A stretch of DNA of 64,000 bases, taken from contig CAXBLA010000001.1 in NCBI GenBank assembly GCA_963976625.1, positions 1 through 64,000 of the forward strand. Direction: 5' to 3'. The translations under genes were made by a program, and so were the position numbers. The notes beneath the pieces are model-generated. The model was not told the origin of the DNA, ran no database searches, and saw only the letters and a list, made by a program, of their open reading frames with translations. Source of the DNA: UBA1924 sp963976625 (lineage in GTDB: Bacteria; Planctomycetota; Phycisphaerae; Phycisphaerales; UBA1924). Every line of letters starts with the position of its first letter. Position 1 is the stretch's first letter. Positions 33,201 through 42,280 of this stretch are shown one piece after another.

Positions 33201-35963
33201 TTATTCGCTGTCGGTTGGGACCGTTGCGAACTCGTTGAAGTTGAAGGTGGCCTTTGAAGCTTCGAAGAGCTCATCGACACCCTCTGGGGAAGGAAGTGAG
33301 TTGGGCATCGCCAGGCGGCTGTCCCAGTTCCGCTGAGCGGTGAGCTGGAAGGCCTGCGAGGTGGTGCTCAGGCGTGAGAGGGCCGCCATCGAGAGCTCCG
33401 AGTAGGTGGCTGACTGAGCAGCGGCCATTTCGGTGCGGGCGAGCTGGGCCTGGTTCTGGGCGTATACATCGGCGTACGCACGGTTGCGGTCCGAAGCGGT
33501 CATCGCGACGCGATGGTCGAAGCGGGCGCGGACGCCGGTTTCGCGTGCATCAGCCACGGTGAACTCGCGGGTCGCCGAAGCGAGCGCGATCTGCTGCTCG
33601 GCTTCGATCTCGCCACGGGTAGCAATGTTCTGTGCACGCTGCATGCCCAGCTCTTCGTCGGCCTGAGCAAACATACGGGTCACTTCTGCGTCACGCATCA
33701 GCTCGCCAGCCGAAGCAAGGTATCCGAGATACTCGATGTCGGCGTCGGACTGCTTGCGTGAAGCAATGTGACGAGCGGTCAGCTCCGAGGTGTTCGCCAG
33801 TGCGATCCGCTCGAATGCGTCGGCCATTGCGATGCCTTCATTAAAGTTCGCCTTGGCGATGGCCATGAAGCTATCGCTTGCCTGGTTCAGGCGTGCGAGC
33901 TCGGCATCGAGGACCTTGCGGCCCGCGTCGATCTCGCCGTGCATCTGAGCAACCACAGCACGCTGTGACTGCTCGAGCGATGAAGCCTCGGCCAGAAGCT
34001 GAGCGCTCTTGGCTTCGCCACGACGACCGGCGGCGTCACGCTGGACGCTCAGCGATGCAACCTTGGACTCGCCGATACGACGGGTCGCGTCGGCCTGGGC
34101 GAGCAGCTGCTTGACCTGCGCGTCCTTCTTCTTGCCGAGGGTTGATGAGTTGCCGCGGAGCGATTCGATGGTCGCGAGGACCTCGGTCCGGCTGCTTTCC
34201 GCGTCGACGAGTGCGCGGGTGCGTTCGGTTTCGGCGGTGGCGATCAGCGAATCGGCCTTGGTCAGCATCCGACCAACATCAGCGTTGGACTTGAGGCTGA
34301 ACGCATCGACGGATGCCATGGTCGCGTGGAAATCAGCCTGCTTGGTGTTCCACCAGTTGTTGAACTTGCCCATCTCGGCGTCGCGGTGCGCGATCGCGTC
34401 GAGACGACCCGCATCGGCTTCCTGACGAAGCATCGCGGCCTTGGCCAGCCCGGTCTTGAACGCAGCGATACGATCGGCTTCGATGTTGACCGGCTTGGTT
34501 TCAGCCTTAGCCAGCTTCGGGGTCTTGTCGGATGACTTGGTCGAGTCCTTGTTTGAATCTGTGTTGCTCGGGATCACAAAGCTGCCCTTGCGTGCCTGAG
34601 CCGCGAACTCCTTAGCGAACTTCGCCTGGAACTCAGCAGCCTGAGCAACGGCTTCGGCTTCGATCTTCTCGAGCTCGCTCTGGGCGAGTGCACGATCGTG
34701 ATCGGCCTGCTCGTGCATCGCCTTGACGCGTGCATCGGTCTCGGCCTTGATGAACCCGCTGCGGGCGACATGCTCTTCGCGCTGTGCCTGGGCGAGCTTG
34801 TTCTGGATATCAGCCATCGACTTGGAGTACTGGCTCGAGACCCACTGCTGTGCTTCTTCGAAGGTCGTCTGCGAAGCAGCGAGTTTGGCGTTGGCATCGG
34901 CCATCAGGCGTGCGGCGTGGGCCTGGTCCTGCATGGCCTGCTCGTCGGCGCTCAGGCGGATGTTTTCCGCATCAGCCAATGTGCTTTCGTAGTTGACCTG
35001 GGCAGAATCAACGGAGAGCTTGTAGTTCTCTGATGCGTCCGAGGCTTCAAATTGATCGGCCTGCGCGATCAGGGTCGAGATCTGGCTTGAAAGCTCGCCA
35101 TCGAGTGAGTGGGCACGCTGGGTGAGCTCGGCGAATGTTGCGTTGGACTGCTCGGTGGTGGTGTTGATCAGCTGGCTGAGGTTCGATACTTCAGCGGCTG
35201 ACTGTTCAGCAACCGACTGAGCTTCGGTGCGGAGCGACTGGACCTTCTTGGCTGCACGCTCTTCGGTGAAGTCAGCGATCTTGACCATCTCGTCGATCTC
35301 GGCCTGGCCGCGATCGCGGACCGCGGCGTAGGTCGCGAGCATGTGATCGTGCTGGGCGAGTGACTCGGACCAATCTTTTTCTGATTCTGAACGCATGCGT
35401 TCGATCTCGGACTGCCATTCTTTTACGGAAGCGACGAGGAATGATTCCTGACGCTGGAACTTGGCATCGGACTCGACGCCGCGGGCGGCGATCTGGCTGT
35501 CCATCTGAGCGAGGCGTGCGTTGTGGATGGTGCGGGTGCGCTCGGCGTCTGCGTAGCCTGTGCTGCGGGCGACCTGGGCATCTTGGATGTCAGCGTCCGC
35601 GCCGGCCATCGCTTCGGTGAATGCTGATTCTGCGAAGACTTCGAAAGCCTGGGCGTTGGCTCTTTGAGCCTGGATGTCCGCGGTGCCCTCACGAGCTTCC
35701 GAGACCCACTTCTGAGGAAGCACGAACGAATCGCCTTCTTCGACATAGGTGCCGGAGGTGAAGTTGCCCTGTGTGAGCGAAGGGTCGATGGTCGCGGTCG
35801 CGAGCTGGGCCTTGCCCTCGGTGGTGAACTGGTCGGTGTTGCGTGTGAACGCCGAGCTTGATTCACACCCGGTCATGCCGGCGGCGAGAACGAGTGCGAG
35901 TGGTGAAACGAACAGGGCAGTTCGTCCGAGATTGCCTGTAATTGATCGGTTGTTGGTATGCAC
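33201..35963 (-). CDS. Very long alpha-helical lipoprotein
   Basis: 920 residues. The N-terminus has a basic start, a hydrophobic core (TALFVSPLALVLAAG) and a lipobox GMTGC with lipidated Cys33, so the mature protein is tethered to a membrane. After about residue 90 it is almost wholly helical, rich in Ala, Glu, Gln and Ser, poor in Gly and Pro, with one break (about 470-510, NTDSNKDSTKSSDKTPK). Repeating AQAD/AEAD-type heptads suggest long coiled coils or a rod. No enzyme motif. The start is GTG 35963 after AAGGAAAACACC. It may bridge envelope layers or scaffold the periplasm. Single-gene transcript with its own terminator. Confidence 0.75.
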   Translation of the reverse strand: MHTNNRSITGNLGRTALFVSPLALVLAAGMTGCESSSAFTRNTDQFTTEGKAQLATATIDPSLTQGNFTSGTYVEEGDSFVLPQKWVSEAREGTADIQAQRANAQAFEVFAESAFTEAMAGADADIQDAQVARSTGYADAERTRTIHNARLAQMDSQIAARGVESDAKFQRQESFLVASVKEWQSEIERMRSESEKDWSESLAQHDHMLATYAAVRDRGQAEIDEMVKIADFTEERAAKKVQSLRTEAQSVAEQSAAEVSNLSQLINTTTEQSNATFAELTQRAHSLDGELSSQISTLIAQADQFEASDASENYKLSVDSAQVNYESTLADAENIRLSADEQAMQDQAHAARLMADANAKLAASQTTFEEAQQWVSSQYSKSMADIQNKLAQAQREEHVARSGFIKAETDARVKAMHEQADHDRALAQSELEKIEAEAVAQAAEFQAKFAKEFAAQARKGSFVIPSNTDSNKDSTKSSDKTPKLAKAETKPVNIEADRIAAFKTGLAKAAMLRQEADAGRLDAIAHRDAEMGKFNNWWNTKQADFHATMASVDAFSLKSNADVGRMLTKADSLIATAETERTRALVDAESSRTEVLATIESLRGNSSTLGKKKDAQVKQLLAQADATRRIGESKVASLSVQRDAAGRRGEAKSAQLLAEASSLEQSQRAVVAQMHGEIDAGRKVLDAELARLNQASDSFMAIAKANFNEGIAMADAFERIALANTSELTARHIASRKQSDADIEYLGYLASAGELMRDAEVTRMFAQADEELGMQRAQNIATRGEIEAEQQIALASATREFTVADARETGVRARFDHRVAMTASDRNRAYADVYAQNQAQLARTEMAAAQSATYSELSMAALSRLSTTSQAFQLTAQRNWDSRLAMPNSLPSPEGVDELFEASKATFNFNEFATVPTDSE

Positions 35964-36203
35964 GGTGTTTTCCTTACGAATCGTTGGTGATCGAATTCTG
36001 GCTTCATAACATATTCAGCCATACCTCATGGATCGGTTGAAGCGGGGCCCGGGTCAAGCCGCTCTGTTTGTGCTGTGTTTTCGGGGTTGGGCTTGCAACG
36101 AATAGCCCGATCGCACCAGCACCCTCCCTATAGTTTCCAAGGTGCGATATCCATCGTGGGATCGCATGCAGGCGGGGCAAGCGAGCGATTGAGAGGCGAA
36201 TCC

Positions 36204-37166
36204 ATGGCGTTGATGTACACCGGAGTGGACGAGGCAGGCTACGGCCCGATGCTCGGGCCGCTGTGTGTTGCGCAGGCTTCGCTATCGATCGATGAATGGT
36301 CCCCGGGCGAAAAAGCCCCCGATCTCTGGGCGATTCTCGGGCAGGCCGTGGGGCAGACGAAGCGCGATGCCAAGACCAAGATCGCGGTGGGGGACTCGAA
36401 GAAACTCAAGCTCGCCAACTCGTCGGTCAGGCAGCATCCGTTGGTTCATCTCGAACGCGCGGTGCTCGCATTCTTGGGTGCCCGTGACGAAAACTTCCCA
36501 ACGACCGATATCCAACTTTTTGATCGTCTTGGAGCCAAACTCGAAGACCGGCCTTGGTACTGCGGCGAGCCAATTGAACTGCCCTTGGGCACCAACCAAG
36601 AGCTGTTAGGCGTCGATGTCTCCCATCTGCGGACCACGATGAACAAGCAGGGCGTCGGGCTGATTGATTTGCAGGTCCAAGCGATTGATGTGGGTGAATT
36701 CAACGAAATTTATCTGCGTCATCAATCCAAGGGGGCCGCGACGCAGCAGGGGTTGGTGCATCATTTGCAAACTGTCCAAGCCGAGCGTCCGAAGTTTGAT
36801 TACACCCGCATCGTGTGCGATCGCCAGAGCGGGCGGACTCGCTATCACACGATGCTCAGCCCAGTCTTCGGCCAGCTCGAAACCCACGAAGAAACCGCTC
36901 GCGCGAGCCGATACGGGGTCGGTGATGAGCTGGGAATTGTGCTCACGCCTCAGGCGGACGACGCGTATTTCCCCGTCGCCCTCGCGTCGATGGCCGCCAA
37001 GCTCGTGCGTGAGCTGGCGATGATGCGGTTCAACCGCTACTGGGCTTCCCGCCAGACCGAACTCAAGCCCACGGCTGGCTATGTCCAAGACGCCCGGAGA
37101 TGGCTCGGCGATGTGCAGGACACCATGACCCCCGAAGAACGCAAGGCGATGGTGCGGTTGGCATGA
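36204..37166 (+). CDS. RNase HII-like protein with a large internal insertion
   Basis: 320 residues. Type 2 RNase H motifs appear in order: GVDEAGYGPMLGPL (D9, E10), GDSKKL (D64), VCDRQSGR (D206), and a late ASMAAKLVRELAMMRFN block that resembles the ASIxAKxxRD helix; KPTAGYV near the end recalls the family's GY motif. Between DSKKL and the third acid there are about 135 residues where bacterial RNase HII has about 30-40, so this is a divergent member. It would cut RNA in RNA-DNA hybrids if active. ATG 36204 follows AGAGGCGAATCC. Its stop overlaps the ribD start (ATGA). Confidence 0.72.
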   Translation: MALMYTGVDEAGYGPMLGPLCVAQASLSIDEWSPGEKAPDLWAILGQAVGQTKRDAKTKIAVGDSKKLKLANSSVRQHPLVHLERAVLAFLGARDENFPTTDIQLFDRLGAKLEDRPWYCGEPIELPLGTNQELLGVDVSHLRTTMNKQGVGLIDLQVQAIDVGEFNEIYLRHQSKGAATQQGLVHHLQTVQAERPKFDYTRIVCDRQSGRTRYHTMLSPVFGQLETHEETARASRYGVGDELGIVLTPQADDAYFPVALASMAAKLVRELAMMRFNRYWASRQTELKPTAGYVQDARRWLGDVQDTMTPEERKAMVRLA

Positions 37167-38275
37167 ACCAAGATCAAATTACAAAGAAGTATCTGGACAC
37201 GGCTGCCCGCGCAGCAATGCGCGGGTTCGGTTGCGTCGAGCCGAACCCGATGGTTGGTGCGGTGATCGTGGATCCGGCGGGCTCGATCATCGGCATCGGG
37301 CACCATACCAAGTTCGGGCAGCTCCATGCCGAGCGTGAGGCCCTCGCCAACTGCGCCGCCCGCGGGCACGATCCGCGCGGGGCGACGCTGTATTGCACAC
37401 TCGAACCCTGCTCGCACACCGGCAAGCAGCCCCCATGCACACAGGCCGTGATCGAAGCAGGCATCGCCAAGGCCGTCATCGCCCGCAAGGACCCGGCCGA
37501 GGTTTCGTCGGGTGGGGTCGAGCTACTGAAGAGCGCTGGGATCGAGGTTGAGCTGACCGATATCAGCCCGAATGCAACCCACCTGAGCGATCCCTTTGTG
37601 CATCGCGTGCAGACCGGTCGCCCATGGGTGCTCGCTAAATGGGCCCAGACCATCGACGGGCGGATTGCGACAAGCACCGGGCAGAGCCAGTGGATCTCCA
37701 ACGCACGCTGCCGATCGCGTGTCCATCGCCTGCGGGCCAAATTCGATGCGATCCTGATTGGCGTGGGCACCGCGACAGCCGACGATCCGATGCTCACCGC
37801 CAGAGGCTGTCAATCGGTCCGCAAGGTCGCCAAACGCGTGGTGCTCGATACCCACGGGCGGCTCGATCTGCATTCAAAGCTGGTTCAGACCGCCGGCGAG
37901 ATCCCGACCATCGTGTGCACGCACGAGCCAGCCAAGTTCGCAGGTACAGCCTGCTCGGTCATCGAAACACCACTGTTCAACGGCCGGCTCGATCTCGAAC
38001 ACGCCCTCGCAAAGCTTGCGAGCATGCACGACATCACGATCATGCTTGTTGAAGCCGGGCCAACGGTGCTCGGGTCGTTTGTCGAGCACGATCTGATCAA
38101 CGAAGCCGTCGTCCATCTCGCCCCGGGCATTATGGGTGACGAGCACGCCAAAGCCGTGGCGACTGGGCGCGATGCCCCCGAGCTGGTCGATATGCGTCGA
38201 TTCGAGCTGGTGCGATCTAAGCAGCTCGACAGCGACATCGAGCTGCATTATCGCAGGCTCACAACTGAGATGTAG
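37163..38275 (+). CDS. ribD: Bifunctional riboflavin biosynthesis deaminase/reductase RibD
   Basis: 370 residues. The N-terminal deaminase has zinc ligands H55 and E57 (LHAEREAL), C83 (EPCSHTG) and C92 (PPCTQAV). The C-terminal reductase starts near residue 150 (RPWVLAKWAQTIDGRIAT) and contains LIGVGTATADDPML and LVEAGPTVLG. It carries out the second and third steps from the GTP-derived pyrimidine to the ribitylamino-uracil precursor. The ATG at 37163 overlaps the RNase-like gene's stop. Other rib genes are absent from the window. Confidence 0.95.
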   Translation: MNQDQITKKYLDTAARAAMRGFGCVEPNPMVGAVIVDPAGSIIGIGHHTKFGQLHAEREALANCAARGHDPRGATLYCTLEPCSHTGKQPPCTQAVIEAGIAKAVIARKDPAEVSSGGVELLKSAGIEVELTDISPNATHLSDPFVHRVQTGRPWVLAKWAQTIDGRIATSTGQSQWISNARCRSRVHRLRAKFDAILIGVGTATADDPMLTARGCQSVRKVAKRVVLDTHGRLDLHSKLVQTAGEIPTIVCTHEPAKFAGTACSVIETPLFNGRLDLEHALAKLASMHDITIMLVEAGPTVLGSFVEHDLINEAVVHLAPGIMGDEHAKAVATGRDAPELVDMRRFELVRSKQLDSDIELHYRRLTTEM

Positions 38276-38286
38276 GTCAGAAATAT

Positions 38287-39468
38287 TTAGGCGTTGGCCT
38301 TGGTCCAGAACGCGAGCTGTTCTTGCACGGTGCACTCGACTAGTTTGCCCTCGGCGCTGACCTTGAGCGTGGTGCCCGGCTTGGTGTACGATTCCTTGAG
38401 CATCGCGAAGCAGATCGGGACCGCGCCGAGCATCGGGGAGATCGTCGAGCTCGTCACCTGCCCGATCGGGGTTTCGCCTTCTTTGCCCGGCTCGAAGATC
38501 TGGGACCCGCCGTTGGGCTGGTGGATCTCCTGCTGCTCGGTGGTGATCCGCTCGTTCTCGACCTTGAGGGCCACGATGCGCTTGTTGCACGCGTTGCGGG
38601 CGTGCATGCGTGCGACGACCTCCTGCCCCAGATAGCACCCCTTGGTGAAGCTCACCCGCTGCTCGATGATCCCGGACTCGACCGGCAGGTTGGTTTCGCC
38701 AAAGTCAATATTGAACATCGGGTGCCCGGCTTCGATCCTGGCCGCGTTGATCGCCAGCCAGCCCGTGGTGCGGGCTTTGAGCTCTGGATGCTGCTCGGCC
38801 GTGGATATGAGGTGCTCATACACCCGGACGGCATCTCCCATCTGCATGCACAGCTCGAGCCCGATCTCCCCGGTCAGGTCTTCGCGATCGACGACAACCT
38901 TGGCCCCGCTGATCTCGAGCTCGGTATTCTGGTACTCATTGAGCGCCGTGATCGTCGGTTCCGATAAGTCAGCCGCGCGTTCGAGCAGTTTGGGCGCGGT
39001 CGGCCCGTGGAGGCTGATGCGGTGGTGCTGGTCGCTGGCATCGACGATCTCGGCGTCCTCGGCGAATATAAAGGATGACAACGAGTCCGCGGTCGCCTTG
39101 CACAGGTGACGATCGAGCGAGAAGAGCATGCAGTCGCTCCGCTGGGCGATCCGGATATCCGCGTCGATCCGCCCCTTGCGGTTGAGCCAGAAGGCCCGTT
39201 TGCTCATACCGGGCTCAAGGTCATCGACCTTGTCCGTGAGCATATTATTGAGAAAATCTCCCCGATCTTCACCCGTGACCCGCACCGTCCCGACATGGGG
39301 CAGGTCGAAGATCACGCACCCTTTGCGGATCGCGGCGTACTCCATGTCCAGATCGCCGAAGGTCTCGACGACCTCGCTGGTGAAATCAGGCGAGCCGTAG
39401 GGCAGGAAGAACGCCTCTTGATCGGCGTGAATTTGGTGCATCGGCGATTGGTGGGGGATTTGCGGCAT
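38287..39468 (-). CDS. ygfZ: YgfZ/GcvT-fold folate-binding protein
   Basis: 393 residues of the folate-binding YgfZ family, which helps keep or repair certain iron-sulphur enzymes. The signature KGCYLGQE is at 276-283 with C278. The N-terminal part has GcvT-like sequence (GCVIFDLPHVGTVRVTGEDR, FLNNMLT). The glycine-cleavage T-protein itself is less likely because this Cys signature belongs to YgfZ. The KamA-like radical SAM protein is one Fe-S enzyme that could benefit, but the link is speculative. Convergent with ribD (11-base gap). The ATG at 39468 is the longest frame; the ATG at 39438 (MHQIHADQEAF) is possible. Confidence 0.85.
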   Translation of the reverse strand: MPQIPHQSPMHQIHADQEAFFLPYGSPDFTSEVVETFGDLDMEYAAIRKGCVIFDLPHVGTVRVTGEDRGDFLNNMLTDKVDDLEPGMSKRAFWLNRKGRIDADIRIAQRSDCMLFSLDRHLCKATADSLSSFIFAEDAEIVDASDQHHRISLHGPTAPKLLERAADLSEPTITALNEYQNTELEISGAKVVVDREDLTGEIGLELCMQMGDAVRVYEHLISTAEQHPELKARTTGWLAINAARIEAGHPMFNIDFGETNLPVESGIIEQRVSFTKGCYLGQEVVARMHARNACNKRIVALKVENERITTEQQEIHQPNGGSQIFEPGKEGETPIGQVTSSTISPMLGAVPICFAMLKESYTKPGTTLKVSAEGKLVECTVQEQLAFWTKANA

Positions 39469-39592
39469 AGGATTTCAATCGTAGGGCCTGACGATCCGTT
39501 TCTTGCGGGTTGGTGCAACCTGATTGCTGTTTTGAAGTAAGATTTAAAATGAACAGCAATGTTCCGCTTTTTCATCTACTCGACATTGAAAT

Positions 39593-39620
39593 GAAAACCC
39601 AAGGAAACGAAAACCCAAGG
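39593..39620 (+). repeat. Tandem 13-base repeat before the M42 peptidase ribosome-binding site
   Basis: GAAAACCCAAGGA occurs at 39593-39605 and again at 39609-39621, a period of 16 bases. The second copy contains the AAGGAG ribosome-binding site. Both copies lie between YgfZ and the peptidase start; the duplication places two ribosome-binding-like AAGG boxes in tandem. Confidence 0.8.
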
Positions 39621-39628
39621 AGTCTCCA

Positions 39629-40693
39629 GTGAATATCGACCTGCTCAAAAGACTGTGTGAAATGCCCGGCGTGCCCGGACGCGAAGAACGCGTACGCGAA
39701 CTCATCGAATCCGAGATCGAGGGCATGTTCGACGAGGTCGAGGTTGATGCACTGGGTTCGCTGATCTGTAGGCGCCACGCACGCACCGCCAAGGGCTCGG
39801 TCCGCAAGGGCGACGCCAAGACCATCATGCTTCTTTGCCACATGGACGAGATCGGATTCTATGTATCGAGCATCGACGAGAAGGGCTTCCTCTGGGTCAA
39901 CCCTGCTGGTGGCTTCGATCCACGCAACTTGTTCTCTCGCCGCGTGCTGGTCTGTTCAGAGAACGGCGACTTCAAAGCGATCATGAACCCCGGCGGTCGC
40001 CCGCTGCATATCTCTGGCCCGGAAGATCGCAACAAGATCCCAGCCGTCAAGGAGTTCTTTATCGACACCGGGATGACCCCAGCGCAGGTCAAGAAGAACT
40101 TCCAGATCGGCGACTTCATCGTCATGGACGAGCCATTCCTCGAGCTGGGCACCAAGTGCGTCTCCAAGGCCCTCGACAACCGCGTCGCCTGCTGGCTCGG
40201 GATCGAATCGGTCCGCAAGCTGATTTCCAAGAAATCCGGGCACGCCTGCGACATCGTCGTGGCGTTCACCACCCAGGAAGAAGTCGGGCTCCGCGGCGCT
40301 AAGACCGCGTCGTTCGCCGTCCAGCCAGACTACGGCTTCGGGATCGATGTCACCCTTGCTTGCGATACCCCGGGTGTGCCCGCCGCCGAGACCGTCACCG
40401 ATCACGGCAAGGGCTTCGCGCTCCATATCAAGGACGGCAGCTTCATCTCCGACTACGACATGGTCAAGAGCGTCGAGAAGATCGCCAAAAAGAACCGCAT
40501 CCCGTACCAGCGTTCCATCCTCGCTGCCGGTGGCCAGGACGGAGCCGCGGCTCAGCAGGCCGCGGCTGGTGCAAAGGCTGTAGGTATCACGGTTGGCACC
40601 CGCTACATCCATACCGTCACCGAGATGCTCGATAAGAAGGACCTCAAGGCCGCGTGCGATATCCTCGCCGCGTCGATGGGCGAACTCAAGTAA
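39629..40693 (+). CDS. M42 family metallopeptidase (glutamyl/leucyl aminopeptidase type)
   Basis: 354 residues, cytoplasmic. Dinuclear-metal ligands are visible: H71 and D73 (CHMDEIGF), the bridging Asp in SKALDNRVACW, the base pair EE in TTQEEVGLRGA, the Asp in GIDVTLACDTPG, and the last His in GTRYIHTVTEML. M42 enzymes remove N-terminal residues from peptides and form tetrahedral dodecamers; some were called cellulase M. The start is a GTG at 39629 with AAGGAG at 39617-39622. Confidence 0.92.
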   Translation: MNIDLLKRLCEMPGVPGREERVRELIESEIEGMFDEVEVDALGSLICRRHARTAKGSVRKGDAKTIMLLCHMDEIGFYVSSIDEKGFLWVNPAGGFDPRNLFSRRVLVCSENGDFKAIMNPGGRPLHISGPEDRNKIPAVKEFFIDTGMTPAQVKKNFQIGDFIVMDEPFLELGTKCVSKALDNRVACWLGIESVRKLISKKSGHACDIVVAFTTQEEVGLRGAKTASFAVQPDYGFGIDVTLACDTPGVPAAETVTDHGKGFALHIKDGSFISDYDMVKSVEKIAKKNRIPYQRSILAAGGQDGAAAQQAAAGAKAVGITVGTRYIHTVTEMLDKKDLKAACDILAASMGELK

Positions 40694-40715
40694 TCCATGC
40701 TCTGATCGCGTTCTC

Positions 40716-40742
40716 AAAGCCCCTGTTTGGGGGCTTTTTTTA
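40716..40742 (+). terminator. Intrinsic terminator of the M42 peptidase gene
   Basis: AAAGCCCC (40716-40723) pairs with GGGGCTTT (40730-40737) over six bases and is followed by a run of T. It lies 23 bases past the stop. Confidence 0.93.
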
Positions 40743-40814
40743 TGGAACCTGCTATTCATTGTCCCGTATAGCCAGACGGGGCATCATCACAATCGGATCG
40801 ATAGGAGCATTGTT

Positions 40815-42194
40815 ATGTTGGTAAACAGGATGGTGGGGTGGCTGCGCATGCAGTGCCTACTCAGTGGGATGGCGGCTGCAGCCGCTACTGGTCAAAGCTG
40901 TGAGACTCAGGAGGTTGCCCGGTTAGATCCCAGCGAAGTGTCTTCATTAAGTCAGTATGGCGGGTCTGTCGCCCTCTGGGGCGATGTAGGAGTTGTCGGT
41001 GCAGAAGGTGATGCGGCACTCGGAGACTTTGCAGGTTCAGCTTTCCTCTTCGATGCCCAGACCGGGACGCAGCTGCATAAGCTGCTGGCGCACGATGGGC
41101 AGCATCTCCGTGGATTTGGTACTTCGGTCGCATTGAACTCAACACATGCGATCATTGGCTGCCGAATAAATCCAACCAACGGCAGCGCCCGGGGCGTGTA
41201 CCTGTTCGATATTGACACCGGCGAGCAGGCACACAAGCTCCTGCCCGATGAGCATTTTACGGACAACGGATTTGGGTCCAGGGTTGCGGCCAATGATCAA
41301 TATATTCTCGCCAGCGCGATCTATGACGATGATCGCGGGGAGTTTGCGGGGGCCGTATATGTCTTTGATGCGCACACTTTCGATCAGCTCTGGAAGCTGA
41401 AACTCCCCGATGGGGTTCGACAAGATCTCTTTGGTTCCGTTATAGATATACACGGTGACAAAGCAGTCATTACAACAAGAGTCTTAAACTTCGATAATCG
41501 AGCCCGCGAAGGCCTTGTGTATATCTTTGATCTGGTCACCGGGCAGCAAATTGCGAGATTCGCTCCTCAGCATCCTAGGACGAGTACATATTTTGGGAGT
41601 TCAGCCGCCATCAATGATTCAGTCGTCGCGATTGGATCCAGTGGCCTTCGTCATGATGAGGGAGGGAGTGGGGCTGTTTATATGTATGACATTGCAACGG
41701 AAGAACAGGTTGGGTTCCTTCGGCCGACGGATGGCGAACGGTTTACGGGCTTTGGGGCATCTGTGGATATGAGCAACGACAGGATCGTGGTCGGTGCGCG
41801 TGGAGTTTCTGGCCTGCACTTTGGTGCGGCCTACCAGTATGATGGATCGAGCCATGAGCAGATGAGCAAGCTCCTGCCCTCTGATCTTGAAACCTCGATT
41901 GATTATTTCGGGTTAGCCGTGTCGATCTTCGAGGATCGGATGCTCGTGGGTTCGGAAGCCAACGACGATGACGGGGCATACACCGGGGCGGCGTATCTCT
42001 TTGAGACCGTGTGTGATCCGCTCCCTTGCCAAGCGGATCTGACCGGGGATGGCGTACTGGATTTCTTTGATATCAGCGGCTTCCTTGTTCAGTTCGAAAA
42101 CAACGGCCAGATCGCAGACTTTGATGGAGACGGGGTCTGGGACTTCTTTGATATTTCGGCGTTCATTGATGCGTTCGCTGCCGGCTGTCCATAA
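40815..42194 (+). CDS. Secreted FG-GAP/beta-propeller-like protein with dockerin tail
   Basis: 459 residues. A signal peptide (about 1-27; GMAAAAATGQS) leads into a repeated unit of about 50 residues, each with a FGxSVA-type turn, a D-rich strand and a GAxYxFDxxT strand (for example FGSRVAANDQYIL, GAVYVFDAHT, GAVYMYDIAT). These resemble FG-GAP/integrin-type propeller blades; about six to seven can be counted. The C-terminus is the same dockerin-like pair (TGDGVLDFFD, DGDGVWDFFD, end AAGCP) as in the proteases at 2.7-7.3 kb. ATG 40815 after AGGAG. Role: probably a surface or matrix protein. Confidence 0.82.
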   Translation: MLVNRMVGWLRMQCLLSGMAAAAATGQSCETQEVARLDPSEVSSLSQYGGSVALWGDVGVVGAEGDAALGDFAGSAFLFDAQTGTQLHKLLAHDGQHLRGFGTSVALNSTHAIIGCRINPTNGSARGVYLFDIDTGEQAHKLLPDEHFTDNGFGSRVAANDQYILASAIYDDDRGEFAGAVYVFDAHTFDQLWKLKLPDGVRQDLFGSVIDIHGDKAVITTRVLNFDNRAREGLVYIFDLVTGQQIARFAPQHPRTSTYFGSSAAINDSVVAIGSSGLRHDEGGSGAVYMYDIATEEQVGFLRPTDGERFTGFGASVDMSNDRIVVGARGVSGLHFGAAYQYDGSSHEQMSKLLPSDLETSIDYFGLAVSIFEDRMLVGSEANDDDGAYTGAAYLFETVCDPLPCQADLTGDGVLDFFDISGFLVQFENNGQIADFDGDGVWDFFDISAFIDAFAAGCP

Positions 42195-42219
42195 CACAAA
42201 ATCGAATCCCAAAATCAGA

Positions 42220-42253
42220 AAACCCGAAGCTGCGTCCTTGCAGCTTCGGGTTT
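42220..42253. terminator. Strong hairpin terminator between convergent genes
   Basis: A perfect 14-bp stem, AAACCCGAAGCTGC (42220-42233) with GCAGCTTCGGGTTT (42240-42253), loop GTCCTT. It lies 25 bases past the FG-GAP stop and 28 before the stop of the convergent regulator gene. T/A tracts at both ends are short, so it could act in both directions by stem strength. Confidence 0.85.
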
Positions 42254-42280
42254 GTGGTGGATGGTGTGTTTTGTTGAGAA

